From Lactobacillus isalae (GTDB lineage: Bacteria; Bacillota; Bacilli; Lactobacillales; Lactobacillaceae): a stretch of 64,000 nt of DNA. The translations under genes were made by a program, and so were the position numbers. This document shows positions 9,035-17,968 of the stretch, piece by piece. The notes beneath the pieces were generated by a model. The model searched no databases. It worked only from the letters and a program-made list of their open reading frames with translations, and was not told where the DNA came from. The stretch is from positions 806,001-870,000 of the forward strand of contig NZ_OX443569.1 of the NCBI RefSeq assembly GCF_947539375.1, written 5' to 3'. Within the stretch, counting starts at the first letter, position 1. Every line of letters starts with the position of its first letter.

Positions 9035-9571
9035 TTATTTAATACTCCTACCTAATTTATAAGCCTTTTGAGCAAACTTTTCTAATTTTTGATCGTTCCA
9101 TGAATCATCCGCATAAATTTCATCAATTATTTGCCAGCGCATATAATCACTTAACTTATGTATATGTAATTTCACAGCATCCATATCTTCTTGCGTACCA
9201 TACCCAGCCATCATAAAGACCATCTTTTTATCTTTAAGTTCATGATTATAATCATAAAAACGATCAATGACTGCCTTAAGTTGGGCATTAAGACCAAAAT
9301 AATAAAGGGATGAAACTAAAACAACAATATCAGCTTCTAGCAGCTTAGGAATTACTTCTTTTTCTACTATGTCATTATCTGGAATGCCAACTTCCATACC
9401 TGGTGCGTGTTCTAACTGCAAAAAATGAGGTGCACTTTCGCCTTGCAAACCTGCATCATAGCGATAAACTTTATTTTCAGTTTCTCTTATTCCTTTTTCA
9501 AATTTATCAGCTAATTTATTAGAAGCACCATTAAAGTGCGGACTTCCAGTTAAAATTACTACTTTCGTCAT
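9035..9571 (-). CDS. NAD(P)H-dependent FMN reductase / flavodoxin-fold oxidoreductase
   Basis: 178 residues from the ATG at 9571, which has AGGAGG ahead; a start 24 bases further out lacks one. The N-terminus KVVILTGSPHFNGASNKLA is the phosphate-binding loop of flavodoxin-like reductases. The SSLYYFGLNAQLKAVIDRFYD segment (about 95-115) is typical of the iron-sulfur-flavoprotein/NADPH-FMN-reductase group, but no iron-sulfur cysteines are seen. It is the first gene of the minus-strand cluster. The LysR regulator starts 120 bases away in the other direction and is the likely controller. Confidence 0.82.
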   Translation of the reverse strand: MTKVVILTGSPHFNGASNKLADKFEKGIRETENKVYRYDAGLQGESAPHFLQLEHAPGMEVGIPDNDIVEKEVIPKLLEADIVVLVSSLYYFGLNAQLKAVIDRFYDYNHELKDKKMVFMMAGYGTQEDMDAVKLHIHKLSDYMRWQIIDEIYADDSWNDQKLEKFAQKAYKLGRSIK

Positions 9572-9691
9572 AAAGCCTCCTTCTTTTATATTCAATTTTC
9601 ATAATTAATTATAGTTAGTCGTCTAATACTTGAAAAATCACAGTTTTTAATGCTAGTATAAATTGAATTTATTGTAACGAGGTACATATAG
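9572..9691. promoter_or_regulatory. Divergent promoter region, LysR regulator / FMN reductase
   Basis: 120 bases between divergent genes. The minus strand has TATAAT at 9608-9613 as a -10 for the reductase operon. It overlaps an AT palindrome (ATAATTAATTAT, 9601-9612). LysR-type regulators usually bind such intergenic dyads, but the exact operator is not certain. Confidence 0.45.
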
Positions 9692-10561
9692 ATGATCGAA
9701 AATTACTTATTAGAAGAACTAGTAACCTTCGCAAAGTACGGAACGGTTGCCAAGACAGCAGAAGTTCTTGGATTAACTCAACCAGCCGTTACTCATTCTA
9801 TGAAAAAGCTTGAGGAAGATTTAGGCGTTACTTTATTCATTAGAAAGCCAAACAGACTCTACTTAAGTGAGACCGGCAAATACACAGCACGTGAAGCAAA
9901 AAAGTTAATCGACGATAATCTTGATTTTACTAAACGGGTCAAACAATTTGAAAAAGACCAAACCACGTTAATTGTCGGCATTAATGCACCTGGTCCTGGT
10001 ATTGTTTTACGATCTTTACATGATAAAAACATTCAAATTGTAAGTGAGTTAGTTGAATCAAATTTTAAAAATTTATTAGCTGAGCACCAAGTGACCTGTC
10101 TTTTGCTTAACTTTCCTATTAACGATCGGGATATTGGTTCAACTTACTTAGGGACAGAATCCATGTCTGTTAACTTGCCAGCTAATTGTAATCTCAATCA
10201 ACATGAGCAACTGTCATTTAAGATGCTCAAGGGGAAGACAATCTTAAGTCCATCGCCAATTGGATTTTGGTCTAAAATTTATCAAGAGAAAATTCCAGAT
10301 AGCAAAATTATTTTTCAAAATGAATCAAGCGAATACAGTGAGATTCTTCAATACTCTGTTTTACCTTTCTTTACAACAAACTTGACGAGTTTAGATTCTA
10401 AGTGGGGACATAATTTGCCTGATAACCGTAGCGTGCGTCCCTTAAAAGACGAAGTAGCACATCAGAAATTCTACGCTTGTTACTTAAAACACAATAAGGA
10501 TCGAGTTCAACCTTTAATTGAAAAGTTGCAAGATCAGTGGAGTAAATATGATCAAAAGTAA
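9692..10561 (+). CDS. LysR-family transcriptional regulator
   Basis: 289 residues. Residues 1-60 are the winged helix-turn-helix (LLEELVTFAKYGTVAKTAE, LTQPAVTHSMKKLEEDLGV, LFIRK). Residues 90-285 are a periplasmic-binding-protein-like effector domain, less typical than usual. The ribosome site GAGG lies about 10 bases before the ATG. Divergent placement beside the FMN reductase/alcohol dehydrogenase operon suggests it controls those genes and itself. The effector is unknown. Confidence 0.88.
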   Translation: MIENYLLEELVTFAKYGTVAKTAEVLGLTQPAVTHSMKKLEEDLGVTLFIRKPNRLYLSETGKYTAREAKKLIDDNLDFTKRVKQFEKDQTTLIVGINAPGPGIVLRSLHDKNIQIVSELVESNFKNLLAEHQVTCLLLNFPINDRDIGSTYLGTESMSVNLPANCNLNQHEQLSFKMLKGKTILSPSPIGFWSKIYQEKIPDSKIIFQNESSEYSEILQYSVLPFFTTNLTSLDSKWGHNLPDNRSVRPLKDEVAHQKFYACYLKHNKDRVQPLIEKLQDQWSKYDQK

Positions 10562-10616
10562 ACCTCTAATCAAACAGATCACTCTATAATAATTTCTTTT
10601 AGATACATCCTTAAAG

Positions 10617-10655
10617 TAAAAGCTAGTGCATCAATTAACATACACTAGCTTTTTG
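10617..10655 (+). terminator. Terminator after LysR gene
   Basis: AAAGCTAGTG pairs with CACTAGCTTT across a 14-base loop, followed by T on the plus strand. It lies 56 bases after the regulator stop. Confidence 0.75.
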
Positions 10656-10769
10656 TATATTCAAAATTCAACTTTTAAACCGATTAATTTTTAAAATTTA
10701 CCGATAATTGCAATAGTAAGATATTTTCATGTTTATCAAATATAATTTTTCTTGAAAGGAGCTAAAAAG

Positions 10770-11207
10770 ATGAAATTTAAATTGCTAATTAATCCTCACA
10801 AAGAGGAAATAATTCAAGCACAAGTACATCAAAAAAGTATTTTTACTGATAATTTAGAAAAGTTTGTTTTAACAAATGGTAATTCAAATTCAATTATTGC
10901 TTACGACGATAAAGATATTATTATTTTGCAACTAGAAGACATTATTATGATCACAATACTTAGTAATAAGGTATTTGCAATTTGCGTAAACAATAAAAAG
11001 TACCATCTACGTAAACGTATCTATCAATTAATTAATGAATTGCCAGATAATTTTTGGCGCATTAATAAATCTTCAATTGTTAATCAAATCTATATTGATC
11101 GCTTTGAAGAAACTAAGACAGCGGGTGTAAACATTGTTATGAAAAATGGTCTTACAGATTATGCTTCTAGACGTTGTTTCAAAAAAATACGAAAGGAGCT
11201 AGATTAA
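10770..11207 (+). CDS. LytTR-domain DNA-binding regulator
   Basis: 145 residues from the ATG at 10770, preceded by AAAGGAG; the longer TTG start at 10752 would place the ribosome site inside the gene. The C-terminal 100 residues show the LytTR pattern (IMITILSNKVFAIC, YHLRKRIYQLINELPDNFWRINKSSIVN, RRCFKKIRKEL). There is no receiver domain, so this is a stand-alone regulator. It is followed 1 base later by a DUF3021 membrane gene, as in the LytTR regulatory systems (for example the HdrRM/BrsRM type of streptococci), where the membrane partner restrains the regulator. The target genes are unknown. Confidence 0.85.
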   Translation: MKFKLLINPHKEEIIQAQVHQKSIFTDNLEKFVLTNGNSNSIIAYDDKDIIILQLEDIIMITILSNKVFAICVNNKKYHLRKRIYQLINELPDNFWRINKSSIVNQIYIDRFEETKTAGVNIVMKNGLTDYASRRCFKKIRKELD

Positions 11208-11208
11208 A

Positions 11209-11622
11209 ATGAAAAAATTTATCTTAGATTTTATCAAAAGAGGTCTAATTGCAGCTGGCTTCGGTCCCTTAATCTTAACTATTTTCTATTACGGCTACAA
11301 TTTTGCGATCGGTTACAATCCAACTTCTGTTTTAGAAATTAACAAAAACATTTTATCTAGTTTACTTTTAGCCTTTATTGCTGGAGGTATCAGTGCTGTA
11401 TTTAAGATTGAAAAACTATCTCTTGGAATCGCTACTTTAATTGATGCTGTAGTAATTTATCTAGATTATCTATTCTTTTATTTATTTAACAATTGGATTG
11501 AAATGAGTTTTATGTCATTAATTATCTTTACACTTTGTTACATAATTGGCTATATTATAATTTGGTTATGTATTTACCACCAAGTTAAAACTCAGATTCA
11601 AAAAGTAAACCAAAAGTTATAA
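11209..11622 (+). CDS. DUF3021 membrane protein, likely LytTR partner
   Basis: 137 residues with four predicted membrane helices (about 12-32, 47-63, 73-92, 100-124) and a basic C-terminal tail. It begins 1 base after the LytTR stop, so the two are translationally linked. In known LytTR systems the membrane protein inhibits the co-transcribed regulator. That role here is inference from family and gene order. Confidence 0.75.
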   Translation: MKKFILDFIKRGLIAAGFGPLILTIFYYGYNFAIGYNPTSVLEINKNILSSLLLAFIAGGISAVFKIEKLSLGIATLIDAVVIYLDYLFFYLFNNWIEMSFMSLIIFTLCYIIGYIIIWLCIYHQVKTQIQKVNQKL

Positions 11623-11675
11623 ATTTAACGAATTTTAATTAAAATATGCTCTAATAATATAAGTAATTATTATAT

Positions 11676-11713
11676 GAAAAAGAGGTACGGAAATTATCCA
11701 TACCTCTTTTTCA
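11676..11713. terminator. Bidirectional terminator, LytTR operon and converging transporter
   Basis: AAAAAGAGGTA at 11677-11687 pairs perfectly with 11701-11711, with A and T runs on both sides. It can end the plus-strand LytTR operon and the minus-strand transporter transcript. Confidence 0.8.
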
Positions 11714-11781
11714 TTTTCTTTATCCTATATATCTAAACTAGCAAAAACGCAAAGCAATATTATATTTTATATCTTATCAGT

Positions 11782-12813
11782 TTAAAAGAATAATTTACTC
11801 ATGATAATCATAAAAATCATCAAACAAGTTGAACTAATTGCAGCAGCACCAAAGACTGTACCACCACGCTTAAAGATCACATTGAAATTAACAGAAATAC
11901 CTAAAGCGGCCATTGCCATTCCCAAGAATACGTATGCGGCTTGAACTAAACCATCCAAAACTACTGGTGGAAATGGTAAGAAAGTTCCCAAAATACTAGT
12001 TAAAATGAAGCCACCCAAGAACCATGGAATTGGTAATTTTTTAGGTGCTTGTGTATGATCTTGCGCACTTTCCTTAACTAGTCTTCTTTGGTACCAGTAA
12101 CCTACAATCAAGGCAACCGGTGCTAAAAGCAGAACGCGAGATAGCTTCATAATCAAGGCACTGTCTAAACTAGCTTCACCAAAAGCACTTCCTGCAGCAA
12201 TAGCGTGGGCAATTTCATGTAGAGAACCCCCAGCTACAATTCCAAATTGTGAATCAGTCAATCCCAGCATTGGCTTAATTACAATTTCTAAAAGCGTAAA
12301 GACTGTTCCCATCACGCAAACTACGGCAACTGCAAGAACTTCATTTTCTCTCTTGCGTTCTTCATCGCGGCTCTCAATTTGGGGAGAAACACCCATTACA
12401 GCTGCTGCCCCACAGATACCAGTACCGCAAGCAGATAAAACTGCTAATTCATCTTCAGCACCAAATTTTTTACTTAACCAGTAGGTTAAGACGATAGTAC
12501 CGCTAACGCCCAACATTGCAACTAAGATAGTCTTAATGCCGGCATCAGCTAACTTGGTTAAGTTAAGTCTAAAACCTAGTAAGATAATTCCAAGTCTCAA
12601 AAACTTATTAGAAATAAATCCGATTCCGGGTGCTGCTTCTTCTCTAACTCCAACTGGTAAAACTTGTAAAGAAATTCCTAGCAATAGTGCAATTACTAAG
12701 GCACCGATTAAGTTAACATATGGTAATTTAGCAAGAAAAATTCCTGCAACAGAACATATTAAAGTCATTACAGCAGCTAGACCAAATGATTTACTTTTAA
12801 CAATACTTATCAA
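11782..12813 (-). CDS. YeiH-type putative sulfate exporter family transporter
   Basis: 343 residues if started at TTG 12813, which sits 8 bases after GGAGG. The ATG at 12828 overlaps that ribosome site and would add five residues. About ten hydrophobic helices cover the whole length. The conserved segments LSACGTGICGAAAVMGVSPQI and GIVAGGSLHEIAHAIAAGSAFG identify the YeiH/YadS (Cons_hypoth698) family of inner-membrane proteins. The substrate is not proven; the sulfate-exporter name is only an annotation convention. Monocistronic between two terminators. Confidence 0.8.
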   Translation of the reverse strand: MISIVKSKSFGLAAVMTLICSVAGIFLAKLPYVNLIGALVIALLLGISLQVLPVGVREEAAPGIGFISNKFLRLGIILLGFRLNLTKLADAGIKTILVAMLGVSGTIVLTYWLSKKFGAEDELAVLSACGTGICGAAAVMGVSPQIESRDEERKRENEVLAVAVVCVMGTVFTLLEIVIKPMLGLTDSQFGIVAGGSLHEIAHAIAAGSAFGEASLDSALIMKLSRVLLLAPVALIVGYWYQRRLVKESAQDHTQAPKKLPIPWFLGGFILTSILGTFLPFPPVVLDGLVQAAYVFLGMAMAALGISVNFNVIFKRGGTVFGAAAISSTCLMIFMIIMSKLFF

Positions 12814-12992
12814 TAAAAATACCTCCATTTTAATTGTCTATTCCAACCCAGGAAAATTTACGGAATATACAATTATGTAATGTTATAAATTGATTCTCTC
12901 TAGAAAGTAAAATTCTATAGATATTATATTATCGAATTTTAAGCTAAAAGTAAATTGATATGCTCATAAAATCACAAATATTTTTACTGAAA

Positions 12993-13030
12993 TAAAAAGG
13001 ATGAAAGCCTAAATCACACTTTCATCCTTC
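12993..13030 (-). terminator. Terminator overlapping the 3' end of a membrane-protein gene
   Basis: AAGGATGAAAG (12997-13007) pairs with 13019-13029, with a T run on the minus strand. The upstream arm lies inside the last codons of the gene ending at 13009. Confidence 0.75.
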
Positions 13031-13470
13031 AATTTTGTGATATTATTCATAAAGTCTTTCAGATCAATTACCGTTTCAAAAGTAATAAAAAATAGTAATG
13101 CCTTAATCCATGATCGACTAAGCAAGAAAAAGAAAATTATTGCCACTATAATTAAGCCTACAGCCATAAATAAGGCTAAAATTGTCATCTTTGCCCCAAA
13201 TGCACTTATTATTTCCTTAAAGCTACTTGGTTCATTGTTAACTAATAAATATAAAGCACGATATTGCTTACTATTTCTTATTTTAAAAGAAAGAATTGTA
13301 AAAACAGTTGCAACTATAATCATTACTGAGCCAAGTAATCGAAACAGTATATCCATTGGAGCTTGCCTAAAAAGCAAAATACCACCAATAATTAGTAGCA
13401 CATCGGCGATTAAATTATAACGTAGACGCTTATGTTCTAATTTAGCAAAAATTAATTCATTTGAATCCAT
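13009..13470 (-). CDS. Small integral membrane protein of unknown function
   Basis: 153 residues with four predicted helices (about 21-36, 42-60, 93-117, 120-135) and a cytoplasmic-looking KxRNSKQYR loop between the second and third. No family was recognised. It starts with ATG, but the ribosome site is weak (AAAGGAT). The stop codon lies inside its own terminator hairpin. Confidence 0.65.
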   Translation of the reverse strand: MDSNELIFAKLEHKRLRYNLIADVLLIIGGILLFRQAPMDILFRLLGSVMIIVATVFTILSFKIRNSKQYRALYLLVNNEPSSFKEIISAFGAKMTILALFMAVGLIIVAIIFFFLLSRSWIKALLFFITFETVIDLKDFMNNITKLKDESVI

Positions 13471-13524
13471 AATTCATATCCTTTAATAGTTTCATTATTA
13501 TCAGTATACTGTCTAAAATAAAAA

Positions 13525-13556
13525 TGACCAAGAGTGATTTTGACTCTTGGTCACTT
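13525..13556 (-). terminator. Terminator after 36-residue small protein gene
   Basis: TGACCAAGAGT pairs with ACTCTTGGTCA across a short loop, followed by five T on the minus strand. It lies 9 bases after the stop of the small ORF at 13565-13675, which supports that ORF being a real transcription unit. Confidence 0.8.
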
Positions 13557-13564
13557 AATTTCAA

Positions 13565-13675
13565 TCAACGTCCTTTATGAACTGTATCGTTTTCAACTGG
13601 AATTAGTTTACTTTTAACATTAATTGCTACATATAAAAGACTCATTAATCCAGCTATTACAAATAATTGGGACAT
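13565..13675 (-). CDS. 36-residue small membrane protein
   Basis: An ATG at 13675 preceded by AAAGGAG nine bases upstream opens a 36-codon frame ending in TGA. Residues 3-20 (QLFVIAGLMSLLYVAINV) form one hydrophobic helix. The tail KSKLIPVENDTVHKGR is charged. A strong terminator follows directly. This looks like a single-span membrane microprotein of the kind often missed by annotation. No homologue was recognised. Confidence 0.6.
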   Translation of the reverse strand: MSQLFVIAGLMSLLYVAINVKSKLIPVENDTVHKGR

Positions 13676-13738
13676 ACTCAAGGTCTCCTTTCTTGAAACC
13701 TTCCCCCACCGCTTATCTTACAAGGATATGTCTACATT

Positions 13739-14302
13739 TCAAAACAAAAAGACTTGAGTTGCTGGCGTCAAAGACAGCCAAATCCAGTAAAAAGTCATCA
13801 TAACTACTGCAACATAAGATATAATGGTTAAAAATTTTTCGAAACAACCACCAACCTTATAATAAATTGGTGACTTTTTCTTTTTCTTATAAAATGGTGC
13901 TAGCCATTCTACTCCCTGCTTACTGAAACTATCTTGAACTAAATGTAAAAAGTAACCAATTATCAGTCCAAACCAAATGGCACTCCAATAGTTCTGCGAA
14001 GTAAGGTTATTTATCCGAATGGGGATAAACTTATTCATCAGATAATATAAACCACCGGAAAAGATTGCCCAACCAAGAAAAGAATGAGTGATTCCACGGT
14101 GTTTAAGGAAAAGACTAAAGTTAATCACTGACTTCTTGCTTGCTGAACTATTATATTCATCAATATCAGGTAAAGAAGCGCCGATTGCAGTTGCAGCTAG
14201 AATAATGATGTTATTAACTGGATCAATTAGCAAATGATTAGTTAATAATAAACTTAGTTCAACAATTGCAATACTGCAAATCCGATGCGACCTAGTCAGC
14301 AC
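13739..14302 (-). CDS. Membrane-bound metal-dependent hydrolase, YdjM/DUF457-like
   Basis: 187 residues, GTG start at 14302 behind AAAGGGTG. Motifs ASLPDIDE (about 43-50), HRGITHS (about 68-74) and HLVQDSFSKQGVEWLAPF (about 120-137) are the metal-ligand signature of the YdjM/DUF457 family. Hydrophobic segments surround them (about 10-30, 75-90, 105-120, 155-180). Members are predicted membrane-bound hydrolases; some are LexA-regulated in enterobacteria. No SOS box was seen here. The substrate is unknown. Confidence 0.8.
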   Translation of the reverse strand: MLTRSHRICSIAIVELSLLLTNHLLIDPVNNIIILAATAIGASLPDIDEYNSSASKKSVINFSLFLKHRGITHSFLGWAIFSGGLYYLMNKFIPIRINNLTSQNYWSAIWFGLIIGYFLHLVQDSFSKQGVEWLAPFYKKKKKSPIYYKVGGCFEKFLTIISYVAVVMMTFYWIWLSLTPATQVFLF

Positions 14303-14383
14303 TTCTTTTCACCCTTTCTATAGAACATACATTCTATTGTACCAAACTTAGCACTGGAATGGGAACTTGTATACACCAAGATA

Positions 14384-14419
14384 CAAAAAACGGCCAGCTT
14401 TTACACTGGACGTTTTTAA
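14384..14419 (-). terminator. Terminator after the lone substrate-binding-domain gene
   Basis: AAAACG-CCAG pairs with CTGG-CGTTTT with one mismatch and an 8-base loop, followed by six T on the minus strand. Confidence 0.75.
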
Positions 14420-14457
14420 ACTACTTAATTCAAGCAACTTAACATAATTATTTTAAT

Positions 14458-15060
14458 TTAATCAATAACTTCTTTTAATATCTTACTAAATTCTGCTACT
14501 TGCGAATTCTCTGGCTTAGCAAGCAAAACATATTTTTCACGCATTTGCTTACCATCCCTAAGCAAAAATAACTTCTGCAATTGGTCATCATTGATATGAC
14601 TTGCTGTTATTTCATTCATTATTAAGTAACCTGACCCAGATTCAACCATCAAAATTGCTTCACCTAAAGTTTCAACTGCAATCAGATCGTTCTCTATTCT
14701 TAAGATATCTTTTAGATAATGATATTCACTCTTCTCTTCCGCTACTGTAGCTACCATAATGCAAGGCATATTTCCTAGCTCAGTTAATTCAATAGTTTGT
14801 TGATACTTATTAAAATTACCCGCCTGAACTAACGCAAGTAAGGCAATATCACCCACTGAATAGCTTTTAAGTGTCTGATAAATGGTATTTCTAGCATTAA
14901 CTAAGACTGCATCTACTTTACCATCTTGAATTTTAGGCTCAATCTCATCATAGTTAATTGGTTCTAAATCTACTTTTGCATTTTTATGTAAAGTCTGCCA
15001 CTTAGCTGCCGCCTGCTCTAATTCATGTCTACCCAAATTCTTTAAATATCCAATTTTCAT
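14458..15060 (-). CDS. Stand-alone LysR-type substrate-binding domain protein
   Basis: 200 residues from the ATG at 15060, which has GGGTGA four bases ahead. MKIGYLKNLGRHELEQAAAKWQ and the two-lobe alternation (DAVLVNARN, PCIMVATV, AEEKSEYHYL, GSGYLIMNE) resemble the periplasmic-binding-protein fold of LysR effector domains. There is no helix-turn-helix, no signal peptide and no membrane segment, so it is cytosolic. Whether it is a derived regulator, a ligand sensor or a decayed LysR gene cannot be decided. A terminator lies immediately upstream, so it must have its own promoter or depend on readthrough. Confidence 0.6.
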   Translation of the reverse strand: MKIGYLKNLGRHELEQAAAKWQTLHKNAKVDLEPINYDEIEPKIQDGKVDAVLVNARNTIYQTLKSYSVGDIALLALVQAGNFNKYQQTIELTELGNMPCIMVATVAEEKSEYHYLKDILRIENDLIAVETLGEAILMVESGSGYLIMNEITASHINDDQLQKLFLLRDGKQMREKYVLLAKPENSQVAEFSKILKEVID

Positions 15061-15077
15061 TTTTTCACCCATATACA

Positions 15078-15112
15078 AAATAAGACTTTGATCTCTCAAC
15101 CAAAGTCTTAAA
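15078..15112 (-). terminator. Terminator after the epimerase-like gene
   Basis: AAGACTTTG (15082-15090) pairs with CAAAGTCTT (15101-15109) around a 10-base loop; TTATTTT follows on the minus strand. It separates the epimerase-like gene from the next gene, 18 bases before that gene's ATG. Confidence 0.75.
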
Positions 15113-15119
15113 TCTTTAA

Positions 15120-16007
15120 TTACTTAGCCTTATCATGGAAGGCAATTGTAAATCCATTCTCCCAAACTTCATTTGGAGCAATGTGATTCATGCCACGCTT
15201 GTGCTCTAATTGACCATCACTATCTAAAGTATCAGCAATACCCCACCAAGGTTCAATACAAATGTAATTACCGGACTTAGGATATTGTGACCATAAACCT
15301 ACAAATGGTGCATTTTCCATCTTCACATTGATATGATATTCACTCTTATCAGTTCTGATCGAAATCTTGTTAGGTTGCTTTAATTCAAAGACCCAAGCAT
15401 CGTCTTTAAATAATTCATCACTAATTTCAAACATTGAGTCAGTGGCAAGTAGTGAACGATTATCCCAATCAAGATATGGAGCCTTTAATGGGATCTTCAC
15501 ATGGTCAATTGAAGGATCAAACTTGAAGTAATAATCATTCTTCGTCAAACCGTTATCAGTTGGCAAGTTAAAGCCTGGGTGACCACCAATACCAAAGATC
15601 ATTTCCTTAGTATCAGTATTAGTTACAGTAAAGTGTTCTTCAAGCAAGTTATTAACTAAGCTATAAGAAACTCTTAGCTCAAAATCGAATGGATACATCT
15701 TTTTAGTATCTTCATTAGAAGTTAGAAGAAAAACAATGTGCTTATCATCTTGTTCTTCAACAGTAAACTTGGAATCTCTAGCAAAACCATGTTGTCCCAT
15801 ATGATAAGTCTTACCATCATAACTATATTGATCATCTTTTAATCGACCAACTACTGGGAATAAAATTGGTGCATGACGACCCCAGATTTCAGGATCAGCT
15901 TGCCACATATATTCACGACCACTGTTTACATCTTTAACGCTTTGAATTTCAGCACCCTTATCAGAAAGCGTTACTGTTAAAAAATTATTTTTTAATTGAT
16001 AATCCAT
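15120..16007 (-). CDS. Aldose 1-epimerase family protein (LacX-like)
   Basis: 295 residues, beta-sandwich sugar mutarotase pattern: GREYMWQADPEIWGRHAPILFPVVGRL, MGQHGFARDSKF with the conserved His-Gly-Phe-Ala, GIGGHPGFNLP with the second His, and ENAPFVGLWS. This is the LacX/YphB branch of galactose mutarotase-like proteins, thought to interconvert anomers of hexoses. The exact sugar is unknown. It lies 27 bases after hslU and is probably the last gene of the trmFO-xerC-hslV-hslU transcript. Confidence 0.85.
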   Translation of the reverse strand: MDYQLKNNFLTVTLSDKGAEIQSVKDVNSGREYMWQADPEIWGRHAPILFPVVGRLKDDQYSYDGKTYHMGQHGFARDSKFTVEEQDDKHIVFLLTSNEDTKKMYPFDFELRVSYSLVNNLLEEHFTVTNTDTKEMIFGIGGHPGFNLPTDNGLTKNDYYFKFDPSIDHVKIPLKAPYLDWDNRSLLATDSMFEISDELFKDDAWVFELKQPNKISIRTDKSEYHINVKMENAPFVGLWSQYPKSGNYICIEPWWGIADTLDSDGQLEHKRGMNHIAPNEVWENGFTIAFHDKAK

Positions 16008-16034
16008 AATTTAACTTCTCTTTATCTACTAAAA

Positions 16035-17429
16035 TTACAAAATAAATTTTGTTAAGTCTTTATTAATAATTATATCACTCAATTTTTGGTCAACATACTT
16101 TTGAGTAATTGTAATTTCACCCATGTTCATATCTGGACCTTCGTAAAGCACATCTTCAAGTAATTTTTCTAAGATAGTAGCTAAACGACGGGCACCGATA
16201 TTGTCAGTTCCTTGGTTTACTTCAAAGGCAATTTGAGCGATACGATCAATTGCTTCTTGAGTGAAGACCAATTTAATGCCATCAGCCTTAAGAAGTGCAA
16301 TATATTGCTTCAAAAGTGAGTTTTGAGGATCCTTCAAAATCTTGACAAAATCTTCTTGAGTTAAGGCATTTAATTCAACACGGATTGGAAAACGACCTTG
16401 CAATTCTGGAATTAAATCGCTTGGCTTGCTCTCAGCAAAAGCACCCGCTGCAATAAAGAGAATGTGGTCAGTTGATACAGGACCATACTTAGTAGAAACA
16501 GTTGATCCTTCAACGATTGGCAAGATATCTCTTTGTACACCCTCACGAGAAACTTCACCAGAAGTCTTCTTGTTACCAGCAGTAATCTTATCAATTTCGT
16601 CGATAAAGATAATTCCGTTTTGTTGGGTACGTTCAATAGCGCGTTGATAGAGAGAATCATAGTTAATTAACTTCTTTGACTCTTCTTGAATTAAAACTTC
16701 ACGTGCATCTGAAACCTTTAAAGTACGCTTAACTGTCTTCTTAGGCATTAAGTCACCCATCAAGCTCGACATATCAATTCCCATTTGGCCCATCATATCG
16801 CCCATTGGGTTAACCTTTGGTGCTTGTTCAACTTCAATTGTAACTTCACGATTTTCAAGCAAGCCCTTATTAAGTTGATCAGCTACGCTCAGACGTTCAT
16901 TACGAATATCATCAGTTACTTCTTCATTGTCTTGTGGCTGATTCATATTGAAGTTACCAGAAAGCATTTGCATCATTTGCTGCATCGAGTTTTCACGGTT
17001 TTCACGCTTAATACCTGGCACAATCAATTTAACTAAACGGTTATTAGCCTTTTTAGTTGCTTGAAGCTTAACACGTTCGAATTGGTCTTTTTCTTCCATG
17101 CGAACAGCTTCTTCAACTAAATCACGGACCATCGATTCAACATCGCGTCCAACGTAACCCACTTCAGTAAACTTAGTTGCTTCAACCTTTACAAATGGTG
17201 CGTCAACAATTTTAGCCAAACGACGGGCAATTTCTGTCTTACCAACACCAGTAGGACCAGCCATTAACATGTTCTTTGGCGTAATATCTTGTTGCATTTG
17301 CTTAGGTAGCTGCAAACGACGGTAGCGGTTATATAGAGCTACCGCAACAGATTTTTTAGCTTCGTTTTGGCCAATAATATATTTATCAAGTAATTCTACA
17401 ATTTGTTTTGGAGTTTTTTCTTCAGTCAA
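16035..17429 (-). CDS. hslU: HslU (ClpY), ATPase subunit of HslUV protease
   Basis: 464 residues, AAA+ unfoldase. N-terminal [21 protein letters not shown], Walker A GPTGVGKT (58-65), the [17 protein letters not shown] pore segment and a Met/Gln-rich intermediate domain (about 110-245). Walker B is [10 protein letters not shown], with sensor regions after it. The C-terminal LTKFIL tail is the type that inserts into HslV. It forms a hexamer that unfolds proteins and feeds them to HslV. It lies 10 bases after hslV. The length is normal for Firmicutes. Confidence 0.97.
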   Translation of the reverse strand: MTEEKTPKQIVELLDKYIIGQNEAKKSVAVALYNRYRRLQLPKQMQQDITPKNMLMAGPTGVGKTEIARRLAKIVDAPFVKVEATKFTEVGYVGRDVESMVRDLVEEAVRMEEKDQFERVKLQATKKANNRLVKLIVPGIKRENRENSMQQMMQMLSGNFNMNQPQDNEEVTDDIRNERLSVADQLNKGLLENREVTIEVEQAPKVNPMGDMMGQMGIDMSSLMGDLMPKKTVKRTLKVSDAREVLIQEESKKLINYDSLYQRAIERTQQNGIIFIDEIDKITAGNKKTSGEVSREGVQRDILPIVEGSTVSTKYGPVSTDHILFIAAGAFAESKPSDLIPELQGRFPIRVELNALTQEDFVKILKDPQNSLLKQYIALLKADGIKLVFTQEAIDRIAQIAFEVNQGTDNIGARRLATILEKLLEDVLYEGPDMNMGEITITQKYVDQKLSDIIINKDLTKFIL

Positions 17430-17439
17430 AATATTTCAC

Positions 17440-17964
17440 CTAGATTTCATCAGTAGTAATGTGGTCATCAGTAAAGACATCAATTCCAGAAGCAATCTTA
17501 ACTGCTTCTTTTGCAATTTCACTTGCGCTCATTCCATTGCTGTGGCGAGTCATTGCAATGGCTGCTGCTTGTGCAAAATTACCACCTGAACCAATAGCTA
17601 CCACATCTTCATCTGGTTCAAGAACTTCACCATTACCAGAAATTAATAATAGATCCTTATCGTTAAAAGCAATTACCATAGCTTGTAATTTAGCTAAAGT
17701 TGGATCCTTTCTCCAGCTTTGTGCCATTTCAACAGCGGCTCTACGTAAGTCACCTGAGTAAGTTTCAAGCTTGCCTTCAAGCATATCTTGCAAGCTCACT
17801 GCATCTGCAACACCGCCGGCAAAGCCAATTACTACTTGATCATGGTATATTCTTCTAATTTTTTTAGCAGTTGCTTTAGCGATTACCTTTTCGCCTAAAG
17901 TAACTTGACCATCACCTGCGATGGCAGTTTGGTTGTTATATCTAACAGAACAAATTGTTGTCAT
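17440..17964 (-). CDS. hslV: HslV (ClpQ), peptidase subunit of HslUV protease
   Basis: 174 residues. Begins MTTICSVRYNNQTAIAGDGQVTLG. After removal of Met1, Thr2 is the expected N-terminal nucleophile of this proteasome-like peptidase (Bacillus CodW uses Ser instead). GFAGGVADA and AIGSGGNFAQAAA are conserved core segments. It forms a dodecamer capped by HslU. It begins 4 bases after xerC and precedes hslU, the conserved codV-codW-codX order. Confidence 0.97.
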   Translation of the reverse strand: MTTICSVRYNNQTAIAGDGQVTLGEKVIAKATAKKIRRIYHDQVVIGFAGGVADAVSLQDMLEGKLETYSGDLRRAAVEMAQSWRKDPTLAKLQAMVIAFNDKDLLLISGNGEVLEPDEDVVAIGSGGNFAQAAAIAMTRHSNGMSASEIAKEAVKIASGIDVFTDDHITTDEI

Positions 17965-17968
17965 ATTA

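Noticed and set aside
16412-17036. Several 70-80 residue ORFs overlapping hslU
   Set aside because: Out-of-frame shadows of a clearly recognised gene.
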